From positions 3,720,001-3,784,000 of the forward strand of contig WWBZ02000016.1 of assembly GCA_011503125.2 (NCBI GenBank): a stretch of DNA of 64,000 nt, in the 5' to 3' direction. Within the stretch, counting starts at the first letter, position 1; every line of letters starts with the position of its first letter. The position numbers and the translations under genes were made by a program. Positions 1 to 11,961 of this stretch are shown in pieces. This DNA comes from Botryosphaeria dothidea. Lineage: Eukaryota; Ascomycota; Dothideomycetes; Botryosphaeriales; Botryosphaeriaceae. The notes beneath the pieces were generated by a model that searched no databases, was not told the origin of the DNA, and saw only the letters and a program-made list of their open reading frames with translations.

Positions 1-1432
1 GAGTCTCCCCCTACACACAAAACTTCATCTTAATCATAGGCAACCATCGATAAATTAGGCAAGGCCCAGACATACGAGCAAGGCCATTCAATCCGCCGGT
101 GGTACAAATAGAAATACGATCTGGTCCAAGAGCAAAAGGCCCCTAGTTGCTGACACGCACTCCATAATGCCGGCCCAGAATGGGCATTTGCTGTGCTTGC
201 AACTCGAGGTTGCAGTATTCTGTGGATCGATGAATCGCAAAGCGCTTCGACTCCTTCTATCCGACTGTGTCAAAGTTTTTGTGGCAAAGCTGCCGTTCAA
301 CTCTCAGCGATCCTGTAAGTTCTCCAGTCCCTTCACCTACGGCCAGAACTATGCATCTCCACCCCACTTTAGCATCGTGACGAAAAACCAGCGGGCATGT
401 GACATGGCACTTAAGAGAGTTTTTCGGAAATCCGGACTAAAGCTTTCCGTTATGCACGCTTGAACTTTCAGTGAGTGATAGTTTGTTTTTATATCTACTG
501 CGGGGCGGCACCTCATCAAGTTGGCAAAGCGTGCGCCAACCTTGGATCCGGCTGTTCCGGGATCGGGTATCTACTTTAAACGTAAGTTGTCTACTTCGTG
601 AGTTTATATTGTTTTTCACAACTTTCGGCAAGTACCTCGTGTCGTTACCGTCGACACAGTATCGTTTTCCCACTCAAAGTTTAGAGTTCTTGCAGAAGTA
701 CCCTCCCGAGAAGTGGGTGATAAGCAACCGCCAAAAGGGTGAGTTGGCTGACTATTTTGGAGAATCAAATCATTGTTGGGCCGGATAAAGTCCCGGCGTT
801 CTGACGGAAGAATCAATATCCCAGAGCGCTGACTGGCTTGCGGCGTGTTGCAGCCTTTTACCCGAGTTGAGTGATCCGGCGCTTATTCATTTGATAGCCG
901 CTGGAGAATGCCCTTCGGAGAATTCCGCCGCTGAGAAAAACGAACAGCGTGAGTCACGACGGATTACGGGTACAATCTTGTATCGTTGTGGGAGTATCCG
1001 GACGATGCAAGCTCGCTTTGCCAATCCGAAAAGAGCCACCATGATGGAGAAGGCACTTACACCGGGACACGGTAAGGTTGGTGAGCACGGAAAGGTGGCA
1101 GTCCGATTAACCTAAATATCCTGGCTTGTGCATCTATGTCCAAGTGATCGGTTCAAAGATACTTTCGGAGACGACGTCATGCATACGTGGTGGATTGGGA
1201 GACTTCTGCAGACCATTTCCAATTACTTTGCACATTATAGACATTCTCTAACTGCTCTAGTGCGAGGCTTTGAGCCTCAGGCCGTATCATTCTATTACAA
1301 CATTATACATATAGTTCATCAGTGAGAAAGAAAGAACGACTCCGATTACACCTTGCCCAATACTCAGAAACCCGACATCAATATGTATCAGAACAAATTC
1401 CAATCATTGAAGTAAAATGGGCTTCTCAACCC
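1..1432. other. Gene-free left edge
   Basis: No open frame here is longer than about 105 codons, and none looks like a conserved protein or can be joined by splice signals into a convincing gene. The stretch probably holds the 3' flank of the MFS gene that ends at 1433 and intergenic DNA. I see no tRNA-like cloverleaf or repeat in it. Confidence 0.5.
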
Positions 1433-3234
1433 TTATGCACTACCACCAACCATACCCTTCTTCACCTTGCGGTAATCAAACACCAACATCGCCGCGACAA
1501 CCAGCACCGAGCAGCCCGCCAGCGCGATGCCCATGGTGTACGCGTCCTTTAACCCGTCCATATATGCCCTGATGACACCATTAAGCTGGTCATCAGATGT
1601 GAAGACGTCGCGCAGCTCCGTGGCGCCGGTAGCCACGACGAGCTGCGGATTGACGCCGGGGACCTCGCTGGCGACGGACTTGACGAGCTTGTTGGTGAAC
1701 AGGGACTGGCCGACACTGACAAAGATGGCGCCGGCCAGCGTCTGCCAGAACAGGATGATGGCCGTGACGGAGCTGACGTCGATGGCGGGCACGATGGCCT
1801 GGCAGACGATGACCGAGACCTGGATGCCCAAGCCGCTGCCGATGCCCGAGAGTGCCTGGTAGCCGATCCACTCGGAAGACGGCGAGCCGATGTCGAGCGT
1901 GTAGATCAGGCCCGTGCCGACAGTCGCGCAGATGCTGCCGACAACGATGAGCGGTAGGTAGTGGCCGGTCATGGTGATGGTGCCGCCGGAGAAGATGGTA
2001 AACAGGGCGATGCCGAGGATATATGGGATGTTGCGGACGCCCGACTGGGCGGCCGAGACGCCGGAGACGACCTGGAAGTAGATGGGGAGGTAGTAGAGCA
2101 GGAGCATGAAGGTTCCCGAGCCGAAGAATTGGAAGGCCGACAGGAATGCGATGGTCTTCTGCTTCATCAGACGGGGGACCAGGAGGGCGCGGTCATCAAG
2201 CCAGATCTGAAAACCGACGAAGACAACGATGAGGACGACAAAACCGACGAACGTCCCGATGACCTCGGAGTCACCCCAGGCCTTCGTTGTGCCACCCCAT
2301 TGCAGGGCGAGGATGAGGCAGGTGAACGCGGCGAGCAGGAAGAAAGTACCGAGAGGGTCCATCTGGAGGAATTTCTCCAGAAGCGGTGCCTCTACGGGCT
2401 TCGCCTTCTTCGGAGTCGAGAACCAGATGAAGATGATGGCACCTGCGAGCCCACCGATAGGAAGGTTGATGTAGAAACACCACCGCCAAGAGACATGATC
2501 AGTGAAAACACCTCCCAGAAGCGGTCCAACAACACTGGCGACAGCGTAAACCGCCCCAAGAATACCCGTGTAAGCTGCGGTCTGACCCGGAGGTGCAGTG
2601 AAGGCAAGGATGGTGTAAGCACCTGCCGCAATACCAGCACCACCAGCACCAGCAATAGCTCTACCGACGATCAAGGTAGTGCTGTTCTGCGCCACTCCAC
2701 AGATCAAGCTACCAATTTCGAAAATGAAGATCGAGGTCAAGAAACTTGTCTTGAGAGGGAAGTACTTGTACGCCTTGCCCCAGGTGGACTGGAAAGCTCC
2801 GATGGTGAGGAAAAAGGCACTTCCGTACCAGCCGACCTGGTCGAGACTGCGGAATTCATCGGTAATTTTGGGGATTGCCGTTGCGACGATGGTCATGTCA
2901 AGGGCGACCTGGTTATGTTGTTAGCATCTGATCAGGTTCATGTCCTTCAATGGGGCGTACATACCAAGAAGATACTGCAGATGACTGCGATGACGATGAT
3001 AAAAAGCTTGAGGCCAGTAGGATGCTCGGAGCTGACAACGGCCTCGAGCGGCTCTCCTTGAGCTTCAGCCTCAATATCCAAGCCACCAGCCTTTTCGGAA
3101 ATGCTGTCTCTTTCCTTCTCCTCCATCACACTGAGTCCGCTGACACTAGAATGGGTCGAGATGGCTGCATTTTCCTGACGATTGCCGGGCACTGCCAAAG
3201 TGTTGCCCGACTCGATAGGCTTGTCGTCTGCCAT
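1433..3234 (-). CDS. MFS drug:H+ antiporter, 14-TM (DHA2-like) exporter
   Basis: Predicted plasma-membrane proton-coupled efflux carrier for drugs or secondary metabolites. There are two exons, 3234-2965 and 2908-1433, with a 56-bp intron (gtatgt...cag) between codons, giving 581 aa. The first ~75 residues are polar and cytosolic. TM1 begins at [18 protein letters not shown]. After the splice comes the family motif [15 protein letters not shown], and then motif C of exporters ([18 protein letters not shown]) followed by [13 protein letters not shown], which is diagnostic of the 14-TM DHA2 group. The length matches the family (550-600 aa). No biosynthetic core gene lies beside it in the window, so the substrate cannot be inferred. 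The start is the first in-frame Met of exon 1. Family is sure; substrate unknown. Confidence 0.9.
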
Positions 3235-4727
3235 TGCTGGTATGGGTAGCCGAATATTGCTTGGGTAGACAGGAAGTAAACGGCAAAGCTGCCAGGCCAG
3301 AAGATAAGAGAGGCCAGATAAGGGATCGAGGTGCTCTTGACGAAAGGGATGGAAAGATATTCACCGGTGGTACTCTACCTATATAGTACAGGGTAATCCT
3401 GCAACCTAATTCTCGGACGGCGAAGGCTCACGGCCACCATCGTGTCCATGTCCGGTCTGCTTGGTCCGGACCATTTTCGCACCATTGCTGAGCCGTCACC
3501 CACACTGAGGTCGGTATGATTCATTGTTAAAGTATCGGACTTACCTTGGCTCCGGCAGGGAAGGGGCGCCACGAAGGAGCTAGAACGATTCCTGTTTGAG
3601 CCGGTGTCGATTAAGGTGACTCGGGCGGCTTACGAGAGATAGGATTTCCGCAAAGTGGGCTCGGCAAGACCCACTCCCGGCCCCGTACAGAGCTTAAGAT
3701 GGATGAATAATAATGAGGAACTACGCTTGTGGTGCATGGCTGCGGTGTGTGTCGCGGTGAACAATTGGGCTCTCAGCGATTTCACCCGGTATGACACGAG
3801 CCGCATGCCCTGCAGCCAAGGCACACAGGCGGCAAGCAACCTGATAACACCCCAAATTCTGATACGCTGTGGGTCGCGACAGCGAATGCTGCAGTCAGAT
3901 GGGGCGCGCACGTGTTGTTGTTGACCGGAGCGGAGGGCGGAGAGAAGATTCAGGCAACAGCGGAAACAGCGCCAGCTCAGCCTCGGGGACCTCCCGCTCC
4001 CACCTGCTAGCCAACGGACAAAACCCACCGGACGGAATCGAAACTTTGCAAGACGCCACACCACATGCCGTTTGGAGATGCAGGTTAGAGGCAAGCCATC
4101 GCTGCACGGTGGTAAGTCCGCTGTTTCCACAAACTCCGATAGGAAGCATTGTTGCGCCCGCCCTGTGTTCCACCGCATCTGAACAACAACAGCCAGGCAA
4201 CACCACCACCGTGACGTGTTCCTAGTGTTGCCTTGTTTTATCCTGCAGCAGACGTCGGATCGATGCCAGAAAAGTCCAGTCGATGCCAGGAACTTTCTGT
4301 GCAGTTACTATAACGGTACCATCCAGCTCCAGCTGAACTTCAACCCTACACGGCCCCAACTGTGACTGTGCCGCAAACAGCAACTTCCCTTTGTGGATGC
4401 TGAACGGGTTTCTTGTGTTCCTTGTTACCGTGCGAGCAGCTTTTTGTCCCTCTTGGCGTAGTAAGTTGCTTGTCGCTGCTTCCGGACCCCAAATGCAATG
4501 GAGAGCAAATCACGAAGACGGAAATTAGGGCATCGATGTATGTATCCCTGCCGAAAAGAGCTGACACTGCCAAGCATTTGATTCCTTTGCAGGATCCTTT
4601 GCAGAATCCTTTGGCGGATCTAGATGTACATTCAGGGAAATTTTTTGGGCCCCAAGTGTCAACCTGTACTTTAGATATCCAGCCTGCTGCTTGCTTATCC
4701 AACACACCCACCTCACTTACATACACT
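3235..4727. other. Intergenic spacer between MFS exporter and aminotransferase
   Basis: This spacer should contain the promoter of the MFS exporter (right of 3234) and the 3' region of the aminotransferase gene. Open frames here are short, overlap on both strands and carry no recognisable motif. A small imperfect tandem repeat sits at 4581-4617. Confidence 0.5.
4581..4617. repeat. Short imperfect tandem repeat, 3 copies of about 12 bp
   Basis: The units ATTCCTTTGCAGG, ATCCTTTGCAG and AATCCTTTGGCGG follow each other directly. They lie just downstream of the aminotransferase stop codon, so they may be in its 3' UTR. No function can be assigned. Confidence 0.6.
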
Positions 4728-6089
4728 TCAGGGAAGCTTGTCAATGGTGTCTGCTGTGCCATTGCTAGCATCACCACCGCCTCTCACCTTATAGCCCTTC
4801 GCTTCCTGGATCGTGTCGCGCCAACCAAAGGGGTCATCAAGCTTACCACGCTGGATGCCTTGCAGGTTGCTAAGGAGCTTCACGCAAAGCGGGCCAGGCT
4901 CATCACCCTTGATGTACTCGAACTTGTCGTTGGTGGATCTCCGAGTAATCGACTTGATAGGAACCAACGCTGCTGCAGTTCCTGCAGCTAACACTTCGGT
5001 GAAGCTGGGTAGCTCGTCATAGGCGATCTGAAATGCGAAAGTCAGCACTACAGGCACGCCATATCAGCTGAGCCGCAGGCGTTACTCACCGGTCGGCACT
5101 CAACCTTCCAACCGAAAGATTTGGCCAGTTGGAAAGCGCTATCCGAGGTCACGCTCTTGATGACATTGTTGCTATCTGGCACCACGAACGTAACGTCGTC
5201 ACCATTCTGCTTGATACCGATGAAACCGGAAGTAGAAAATTCGTCGATCACGCTCCGAGTCTGGCTGTCCAGGTGAAGCGTAATACCGTAACCTTCAGAT
5301 CGTGCCTTGTCGCTGTGTCTAAGGACCGGTGCGTAGTTGCCACCAACCTTCGCCGAACCAGTTCCGTGAGGAGCAGCACGGTCGAAATCCTCGAGGATCA
5401 AGCAGTCAACCGGATGCACACCGTGGTATACTCCAGTGGGCATAACAAATACACAGAAAGTGTACTCTTCCGGAGGAGAAAGACCAAGTTGTGCGCTGGA
5501 ACCAAAGAGAAGCGGCCGAATGTACATTGCAGCACCGGTCTCGTGGGGAGGGACATATCCGGCGTTAAGGGAAACGGCAAGGCGGCAGGCTTTGGTAAAG
5601 AGGTCCTTAGGCACTTCGGGGATGGAGATGTACGAGGCGGAGTGCTGCATGCGCTCGGCATTCATGTGTGGGCGGAAAATGTAAACCTCCTTATCACCGG
5701 GACCGCGGAAGGCCTTCATACCCTCATAACATTGCTGGCCTTTCCCCTTACGTCAGACACCCAATCACAACTATAGAGAATGCGACGGACCGTAGTTGAG
5801 GCCCGGAGCCATGCCGTGAATACGGAGGAAGGGGTCTTCGACAAATTCGGGCTCGGTCCATTGACCGGTCTTCTTGCTGTAATGAGACTCGATATGGCCA
5901 TTGACTGTTCTCAAGTCAGCTGGAGAAGTGGACGAAGTGGTAGAGGACGCGAACCCTCGCGGACTTTGAAGCCAATATCTCTCCAATCTACGGTGACGCA
6001 TTGTCAGCAACAACGAAACTCGCGCGGCGGGGCACGGCGGAAGAGGTACCAATGGTGTTGACGGGCGGTGGAGGGAAGGTGGGAGCCAT
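4728..6089 (-). CDS. Branched-chain amino acid aminotransferase (PLP fold type IV)
   Basis: Transfers the amino group between Leu/Ile/Val and 2-oxoglutarate; last step of branched-chain amino acid synthesis and first of their breakdown. Five exons: 6089-6050, 5987-5955, 5904-5791, 5739-5090 and 5027-4728, introns of 50-62 bp, total 378 aa. The two tiny first exons are supported because joining them yields the family start (MAPTFPPPPVNTIDW, then IGFKVREVNGHIESHYS). Landmarks in order: FLRIHGMAPGLNYGQQCYEG near residue 50-69, RPHMNAERM, the PLP-lysine segment GTGSAKVGGNYAP (Lys about 193), and a C-terminal GPLCVKLLSNLQGIQRG. There is no presequence before MAPTF, which fits a cytosolic isozyme. 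Its close neighbour in opposite orientation is the ERV gene (447 bp between starts), with no obvious functional link. The C-terminal tail after FGWRD is lineage-specific. Confidence 0.93.
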
Positions 6090-6535
6090 TTTTGTAGCTG
6101 TGGGATGCGTTCTGGAGATTTCGTAGCGTAAGGTTGACGGACGTTGTCAATTGGGAGAGTCTGCGGGTGTGATGTTTTTGTGTACTGTGGACGAGTCACA
6201 GCGTTCCTGCAGTGGGCGGACGAGCGAGATCGGCGGCGGGTCCAGCGGAGGTGGCGGAGGACCGGCCGGGGGTGGTGCGGCTGGCGGATGGTGGGGTGAG
6301 GCCACAAGGCTGCGAAGGGTCAAAGCTTACACTGCTTGGCGCCCCTTGTTCACTTTACAATCACGCCTCTGTCGCGCGTTCATGTGCAAGAGGCCATCTA
6401 GCTTTGTCCCTATCCACCTCGACATGACTCCACCTGCGCCCGCCCTACAATAGCCTTCTCTCCCCAATACTCCTTTTATTCCGCCATCACCATTTCGTTT
6501 GCCCATCACATCCGGACGTATCGATACCGCGCGCA
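6090..6535. promoter_or_regulatory. Divergent promoter region, aminotransferase / ERV2
   Basis: This 446-bp gap separates two genes transcribed away from each other, so both promoters must lie in it. It has a GC-rich half next to the aminotransferase (GGCGGCGGGT-type runs around 6230-6290) and a pyrimidine-rich half before the ERV gene start. I recognise no specific operator. Confidence 0.5.
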
Positions 6536-7454
6536 ATGCCTCTTGGCCCGACCCGCCGCCTCGCGCTGCTCCTCATCCTCGGGGCTGGTTTCGTCTCTGT
6601 TTTGTACATTTCTTCGTTTCGACCACAGATTGCTGGCCACCATGCTGGCGTCATCACTCCCGCCCAGGCACCGCACGACATAGGTAGCGCGACGTTGACC
6701 GGGCCAGCTATCGCGCCGAAGCTAGGGAACGAAACGATAAAGTAGGTGTCCATCCGGCGCACATCTACGGACGTATGCCGGTCACACGAGAAGGAGATCC
6801 AGCTTGCTGACCACAGGACGCATTCAGGGCGGAGCTGGGAAATGCCGCGTGGAAACTCCTGCACACGACCTTTGCGCGCTTCCCCGACAATCCTACCCCC
6901 GATGAGCAAGCCGCGCTGAGGTCCTACATCCACTTGTTTCAACGACTGTACCCATGGTAATGCACCTCACTATTACGCAACCGGGCGTGACCGCGTTGCT
7001 AACGAGTCATTCCACAGCGGCGAGTGCGCACAGCATTTCGCGAAGATCCTGGAGAAGTTCCCGCCCCAAGTTTCCTCGCGATCAGCAGCCGCGGCCTGGG
7101 GCTGTCACGTTCACAATGAGGTCAACAAGCGCCTGCACAAGGAGATATTCGATTGTTCAAATATTGGGGACTTCTACGATTGTGGATGCGCCGACACTGA
7201 GGAGGATGGCGAGACCGGCAAGAAAAAGGACAGCACAGTGAGCGCCCACGAAAAGCCGGATATGCCAGCCGATAGAGTCGAGAAGCTGAGCGGCGATAAC
7301 GGAAGGGAAGTTGATCTAGTAGGCATCCTAAACGGCGAGAAGCCTTTGGAACTGGAAAAAGAGGGGTGAGTGCACCACCAGAGGCATGTCTCAGGGCTCG
7401 TCCAGATAGCTAACTGGCGCACGTGGGCGGCACAGATGGACAAACGGTGGTTGA
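6536..7454 (+). CDS. ERV2: FAD-linked sulfhydryl oxidase, Erv2-like (ER)
   Basis: Oxidises thiols to disulfides with O2, feeding oxidative protein folding in the ER. Four exons: 6536-6741, 6828-6956, 7018-7365 and 7436-7454, total 233 aa. A hydrophobic N-terminal anchor (RRLALLLILGAGFVSVLYI) suggests a type II ER membrane protein, so Erv2 rather than mitochondrial Erv1. The ERV core starts at AELGNAAWKLLHT. The active-site CGEC (Cys112, Cys115) follows LYP, and the FAD-contact motif CHVHNEVNKRLHKEIFDC lies at about 141-158. The tail is acidic and low-complexity. A stop codon would follow directly at 7367, but a perfect donor (GTGAGT at 7366) and a CTAAC branch plus CAG acceptor at 7435 add a 19-nt last exon encoding (G)WTNGG. 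I prefer the spliced form, since a Gly-Gly end is common in fungal homologues as I remember them. Confidence 0.9.
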
Positions 7455-8305
7455 TATACAGCAGTAAGACCGCCTTTGTCTTAGTCTCCCATATGACCCG
7501 GTTAGGCATGCCACAGTGCCCCAGGCACCTGGTCACTGAACCCGTGGTTGCAGAAGGCGTTATCTGACTGTGGCGCATGAGAAGGGTGTAACAGCCCGAA
7601 TTCTGGCGGAGTACGGCGTCGCTTTTGGAGGGGCCGCATGCAACTTGACCGTCGTTGCCAGGGCCGTGGCTCTAGTGAACCAGAGTCGGACCGCCAGCGG
7701 CGCAGCTACTGGCGCATCTTTCGGGAAGGCGATTATGTTTGAAAGTGTAGGCAGATTATTCCACTACAACCTCTGAAGCAGCAGCCGTAGGCGACCCTGG
7801 TCAAACACGGTCCGGGTTGATCCAGCTATTGGCTGACGATAGTTCAACGACTCTGCCGTCCTGTTTTGAAGATGCGAAGCGTGTGGGCCGAAGCTGATTA
7901 GCGGCCGGGGGGCCGGGGGCTGAGGGTGTGCTCGCACGCAGCTGGGCGGCGCGGCCATGACCAGCAGCGCTCATGACGACAGGCTCGTGGTGCGTGTGAT
8001 CGATTTGGTCCCTGGCGCGTCTGCACAGGCGGGAAGCCCGCACCCTTGTCAGGCGCGCGCAGGGTTTGTAGAGTGGCGCCAGCGCTAAAAGATTCGCGAC
8101 GGCAGCGCAGAACATCTCAAACTTGCGCCAAACCCTTCGCACCCCGCTCAAGCACACTCGCTGTGCCGCAGAACTCTCCTCGCCGTGTCTACCTGAGACT
8201 CGCCGGCTCATTTCCAACACCAAGCCGTCTCCCGCGCTCCCCGCTGTAGACACCGCCTCGAATACGCTCTTTGTTTACCGTTTTCCCGACATTACCTAGC
8301 CCGGC
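7455..8305. other. Intergenic spacer before LYAR-type gene
   Basis: Nothing coding is supported here. Open frames on both strands are short and Arg/Ala/Ser-rich, as expected of GC-rich noncoding DNA. The last 100 bp are pyrimidine-rich and are probably the 5' UTR of the next gene. Confidence 0.5.
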
Positions 8306-9911
8306 ATGGTCTCATTTTCCTGCGAGGTACCGCCCACACCTATGGACCGCTTACGCGCGCTCTTCGAGAACTGGTCGCTGACAAGCGCGCTATACGTATA
8401 GGGCTGTGGTGATGTTCTCACCAAGAAGAAGCTCGATGGCCATCGCAACCAGTGCTGGGGTGCCTCCTTCACCTGTATCGATTGCATGACGCATTTTCAG
8501 GGAACTTCCTACAGGTCGCATACCGTACGTCCCCTATTTTCGAAACCGCCCTTGCAGCGGAACCTAGCTATCCTCGTCAGCTCCGCATGCTTCGTCGATT
8601 CCAGTCCCAACCACAACAACAGAACCCTATATCGAATACGCATTGCTCCAGAACAATATGCTGACCGTATACGCATCTCAGAGCTGCATTAGCGAGGCGC
8701 AGAAGTACCAAGGAAAATTGTACAAGGAAAAGAAGCCTAAGGGGCAGCAGCAGAGCAACCAAAGCCAGCAGCAGTCGAATAACGCGCAAGCTCTGGTTCC
8801 GCGCAAAGCCTCCGTCGAGGATGCCCCAGATGCAGAGAACGGCGCCCTAGCCATCGTAGACGCGCCGCCCAAGGCCCCGACACCGCCGCCTGCAGTCAAT
8901 GTTTTCGACTTTCTGGTTGCCGATGAGACCCCGAACGCTTCCAAGGTATCATTGGCGCCTGTGGACGATTCCCGAATGATCGAGGACGGCCAGGAATATT
9001 CCCAAAATATGCCTGGAGCATACAATGACGCTGATGATCATGGATATCAGGAGAATGGATCTGGTTACGGTTCCAAGCCTGTAAAGCCCTCGGTGGAACG
9101 CTACGATACGTGGACAGCTGAACCTGCAAAGGAGGATCCCTACACTCCGACGCCCAAGCATGAACGCAGCAAGGACAAGGATCAGAGCACTGGGAAGAAG
9201 TCGGACAAGAAGCGCAAGCGGCAGACTCTGGATGAACTAGACTTGTCTGCCGCGAAGGCACAACAGGAGCAGGACGCGACCATGACGGATGCTCCGCCGA
9301 TGCTGCATACCGGACTCACTGGAGGCCTCAACAAAATGCTCACCCATCCTGAATACCCGCCTAGTCCAGACTACTCGGGAGACGCTGGAGACAATTCACC
9401 TTCGAGCCCGATCAAGAGGAAGAAGCATTCTAAGGCGGAAAAGGAGAGGGGGAGGGAGCGTGAGTCTACTTCGCATAAGGTCTCCGATTCAACCGATCAG
9501 AGCCGCAAGTCCAAGCGTGAGAAGGACTCGGAGCGGGAGCGTAGACGCCCTCGCGAGCTTGTGAGGATCAGGCGTCGGCGGACGTCCTCATCATCTCCCG
9601 AAAGAGAGCGTCGCAAGAGCAAGCCGTTGAAGGCCATCGAATACCACCCCGAGGGCCAGACCAATGGCGAAGACAATGCGCTCGTCCTGCACAAGCAATC
9701 GCGCGTCGATCTATTCTTGTCTTACATCAACAAGGGCCCAGATTCGGAGCGCGGCCTCAGCCTGAACAAGGCGCTGAAGAGGTACCACCGCGACAGGCAT
9801 GAGAGATGGGATCACGGCCTGAGCAGGCAGGAGGAGGAGAAGGAGCTGTGGAAGTCGATCCGGCTGAAGAGGAACGACAGGGGCGAGATTGTGCTTTTCA
9901 CGGATTCTTGA
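8306..9911 (+). CDS. LYAR-type C2HC zinc-finger nucleolar protein
   Basis: Member of the LYAR family, nucleolar proteins linked to rRNA processing and transcription. Three exons, 8306-8326, 8402-8524 and 8682-9911, give 457 aa. The first exon codes only MVSFSCE. Splicing assembles the zf-LYAR block: C6-x2-C9, H21 and C25 (GHRNQC), then C32-x2-C35, H47 and C50 (SHTSC), ending CISEAQKYQGKLYKEKK, which is the family hallmark. The middle is long, acidic and disordered, followed by a Lys/Arg-rich tract (KRKRQ, KRKKHSKAEKERGRERES) with nuclear-signal character. The last ~70 residues (about 380-457, containing RVDLFLSYINKGP and RHERWDHGLSRQEEEKELW) form the second conserved block seen in fungal homologues. 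Short first exon and intron 2 (157 bp) rest on phase and motif continuity. Confidence 0.9.
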
Positions 9912-11961
9912 TCTTCTGTTCCTCATGGTCTTAGCTTTATATGATTTTTACGTTTTGCATGATCTCATGTAGGGACTTGCACTATGCGGGGGTTCCTATT
10001 TCTAGGCAAGCACTGCTTATTTCAACTCCTTTTCTATCACCAAGCATTTTGACGGTCAGGGGGGTTCTTGAGTAACGAGATTCATACCTACGTAATGTCT
10101 GATGAGTTCTTATTCTTGCTTCACATTGTTCCATCGGTCCCACCGAGTAGGAGACTCGCAGACCAAGCTCATGCTTTGACCCAAGAGTTTGACCCTATAC
10201 GCTTCGGCAAGAGTACGATGCCCTACTAAATTATCCGAGAGCACGTCCTACAAGACCTCCGTGATCGCCTCCAGGGGTCGGCGTCAAAAGGAGGAACATG
10301 CCGGACGGGAATAACTCGAAAATTCATCAAGGCGGTCTCTGCGGTTGCAAACGTGTAGGGTGGAGGTTCTGCTGGGAGCGTCGTAGCACATTCCATAGAT
10401 CGCGTTGTCAGGGCCGCGTGCCACCGCGTCAGCTCCTGTGCGGCATGCCCATCATCCCGCCAACGCTTTCCGCTCGGCAGTAACCCGGCCAGCTGGCGTC
10501 GGCCTAACCGGTTGCAGCAGGAAAGCCATGGTCCTGGCGTCTGCCGGCACTGTCGGCTGTCGAGTCCCGTGCGGAGCGGTAGGACATCGGTGGCAGCTGT
10601 GACTGGTCCGTCTAGATTGGACCGGGCGCTGAAACAGCAGATAGAAAGCAGTGGACGCGAAGAGCAAATGGAAGACGACGGGGCCGGTGTGGTTCGTGCA
10701 GCCGCTTCGTCGGTGCTGACGACTATCGCACGAGTCTAGCGGTGCGCGCGCGCCCCCTCTCTTGTCAATGCGCGCAGCTCCCTTGAAGTGATCAGAGATT
10801 GTCTCTGTGGCGACCCACTGTTTGCTCCGTCGATGGCCCTCCCTCGCGCGACGTTGAACTATTGCCCCGAAGTTTCGTACGCGAAGCGCGAGGGGGCCAG
10901 CGCCGGGCTTAATGCGAAGGGCGCAACAAGCCCGACGGGAGGGTGAGGCAGAGAGCGTTGCAGCTTGCCAGGAGGGGCAGCACTGTGTCAATCTATCTGC
11001 TGAGATGGTCTTCAATTTTGCAAATTGAGGGAGTGATTTGCTCTTCCTTGCAAACGCCGCGCTGCGGGGACACGTGAGGCGTTGGGTAGATTGTGGTGTT
11101 GATTTTGCACGTCCTAGGGCAGCCATTGGCTGCTTAGCTGATAGTCGAGCCGAGCCGAGGGCTCGTAAAATGCCGCCGTCCACCGATACTGCGCGCCGCA
11201 CGATGACGCCCCAGCCCTGCTCGCCCGCGCTCTGCTGTGTCTGAGACGAGGGAAAGAGGACAAGCGTCTCCCGCAGCGCCGGCCACGACTGACAGGATGA
11301 GTCGCTGAAAGGGAGCTGGGCAGCACAGACGCCACCTCCTGCTCGCTCCAGAAAGGGCCGCCGGACGTCGCAGCTGTGGCAATGGCAGCTCAAGCGCAGA
11401 GGCTGCTGGCCGTTAGTTAGCTAGCTTTGCGGCGGCAGGAACGGCAAGTGCCCATTGCGGCGGGCAGGCATGGCGCGCGCGTTCGTCCTGCCATTGACTG
11501 TCTGCCGGCTGGCCACCCGCCTCGCCGCTTGCCTGGTTCGCAGCTCGCTTTCTCTAGTTATCGTGCACGCCGCTCGATCTTGCGCCTTGGCCTCCCCGCT
11601 AGCTCTTTCTGTTCTGTGATACTCTTGTTTGCACCCGCCGTCCCCGGGGAGATTGAACTTGTCCGAAACTCATTTAAGCAGGCCACCCCGGTGCCCGTCA
11701 ACACGCTCTTCTTGTTCTCTCTCCACCACCCATCCGCGCGTTCTCCCGTCCGTCTGCCAGCCTCCGCTTGCTGCTTCGCGCCTCTAGCATCTTCAATCGC
11801 CCGTGAGACATTCCCCTCCCAGCCCCGTCGTCATCCGGCCGCGCCACCTTGCTTCGACGCTGCTAACCTCCGTCGCCAAGCACAGACATAATTACCCGCT
11901 GCTGCTACATATCCTCTCAGCACTGCTCCCGTCGTCCTCGCGAAACTCACCAGCTGTGAAA
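9912..11961. other. Long noncoding spacer (2 kb) upstream of GPI-protein gene
   Basis: The left ~400 bp are AT-richer 3' flank of the LYAR gene. The remainder is GC-rich, then turns into a strongly C/T-rich tract with CACC/CATCC runs from about 11690 to 11960, which looks like the promoter and long 5' UTR of the secreted-protein gene. A 313-codon minus-strand open frame at 10452-11393 lies here but has no family features (see rejected items). Confidence 0.5.

Noticed and set aside
1961..3061. 366-codon plus-strand frame antisense to the MFS exporter
   Set aside because: Mirror of the transporter coding strand; the minus strand has clear 14-TM MFS motifs.
10452..11393. 313-codon minus-strand open frame
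   Set aside because: Low-complexity Arg/Ala/Ser/Cys composition, no motif, lies in GC-rich DNA upstream of the GPI-protein gene; long frames arise by chance at this composition.
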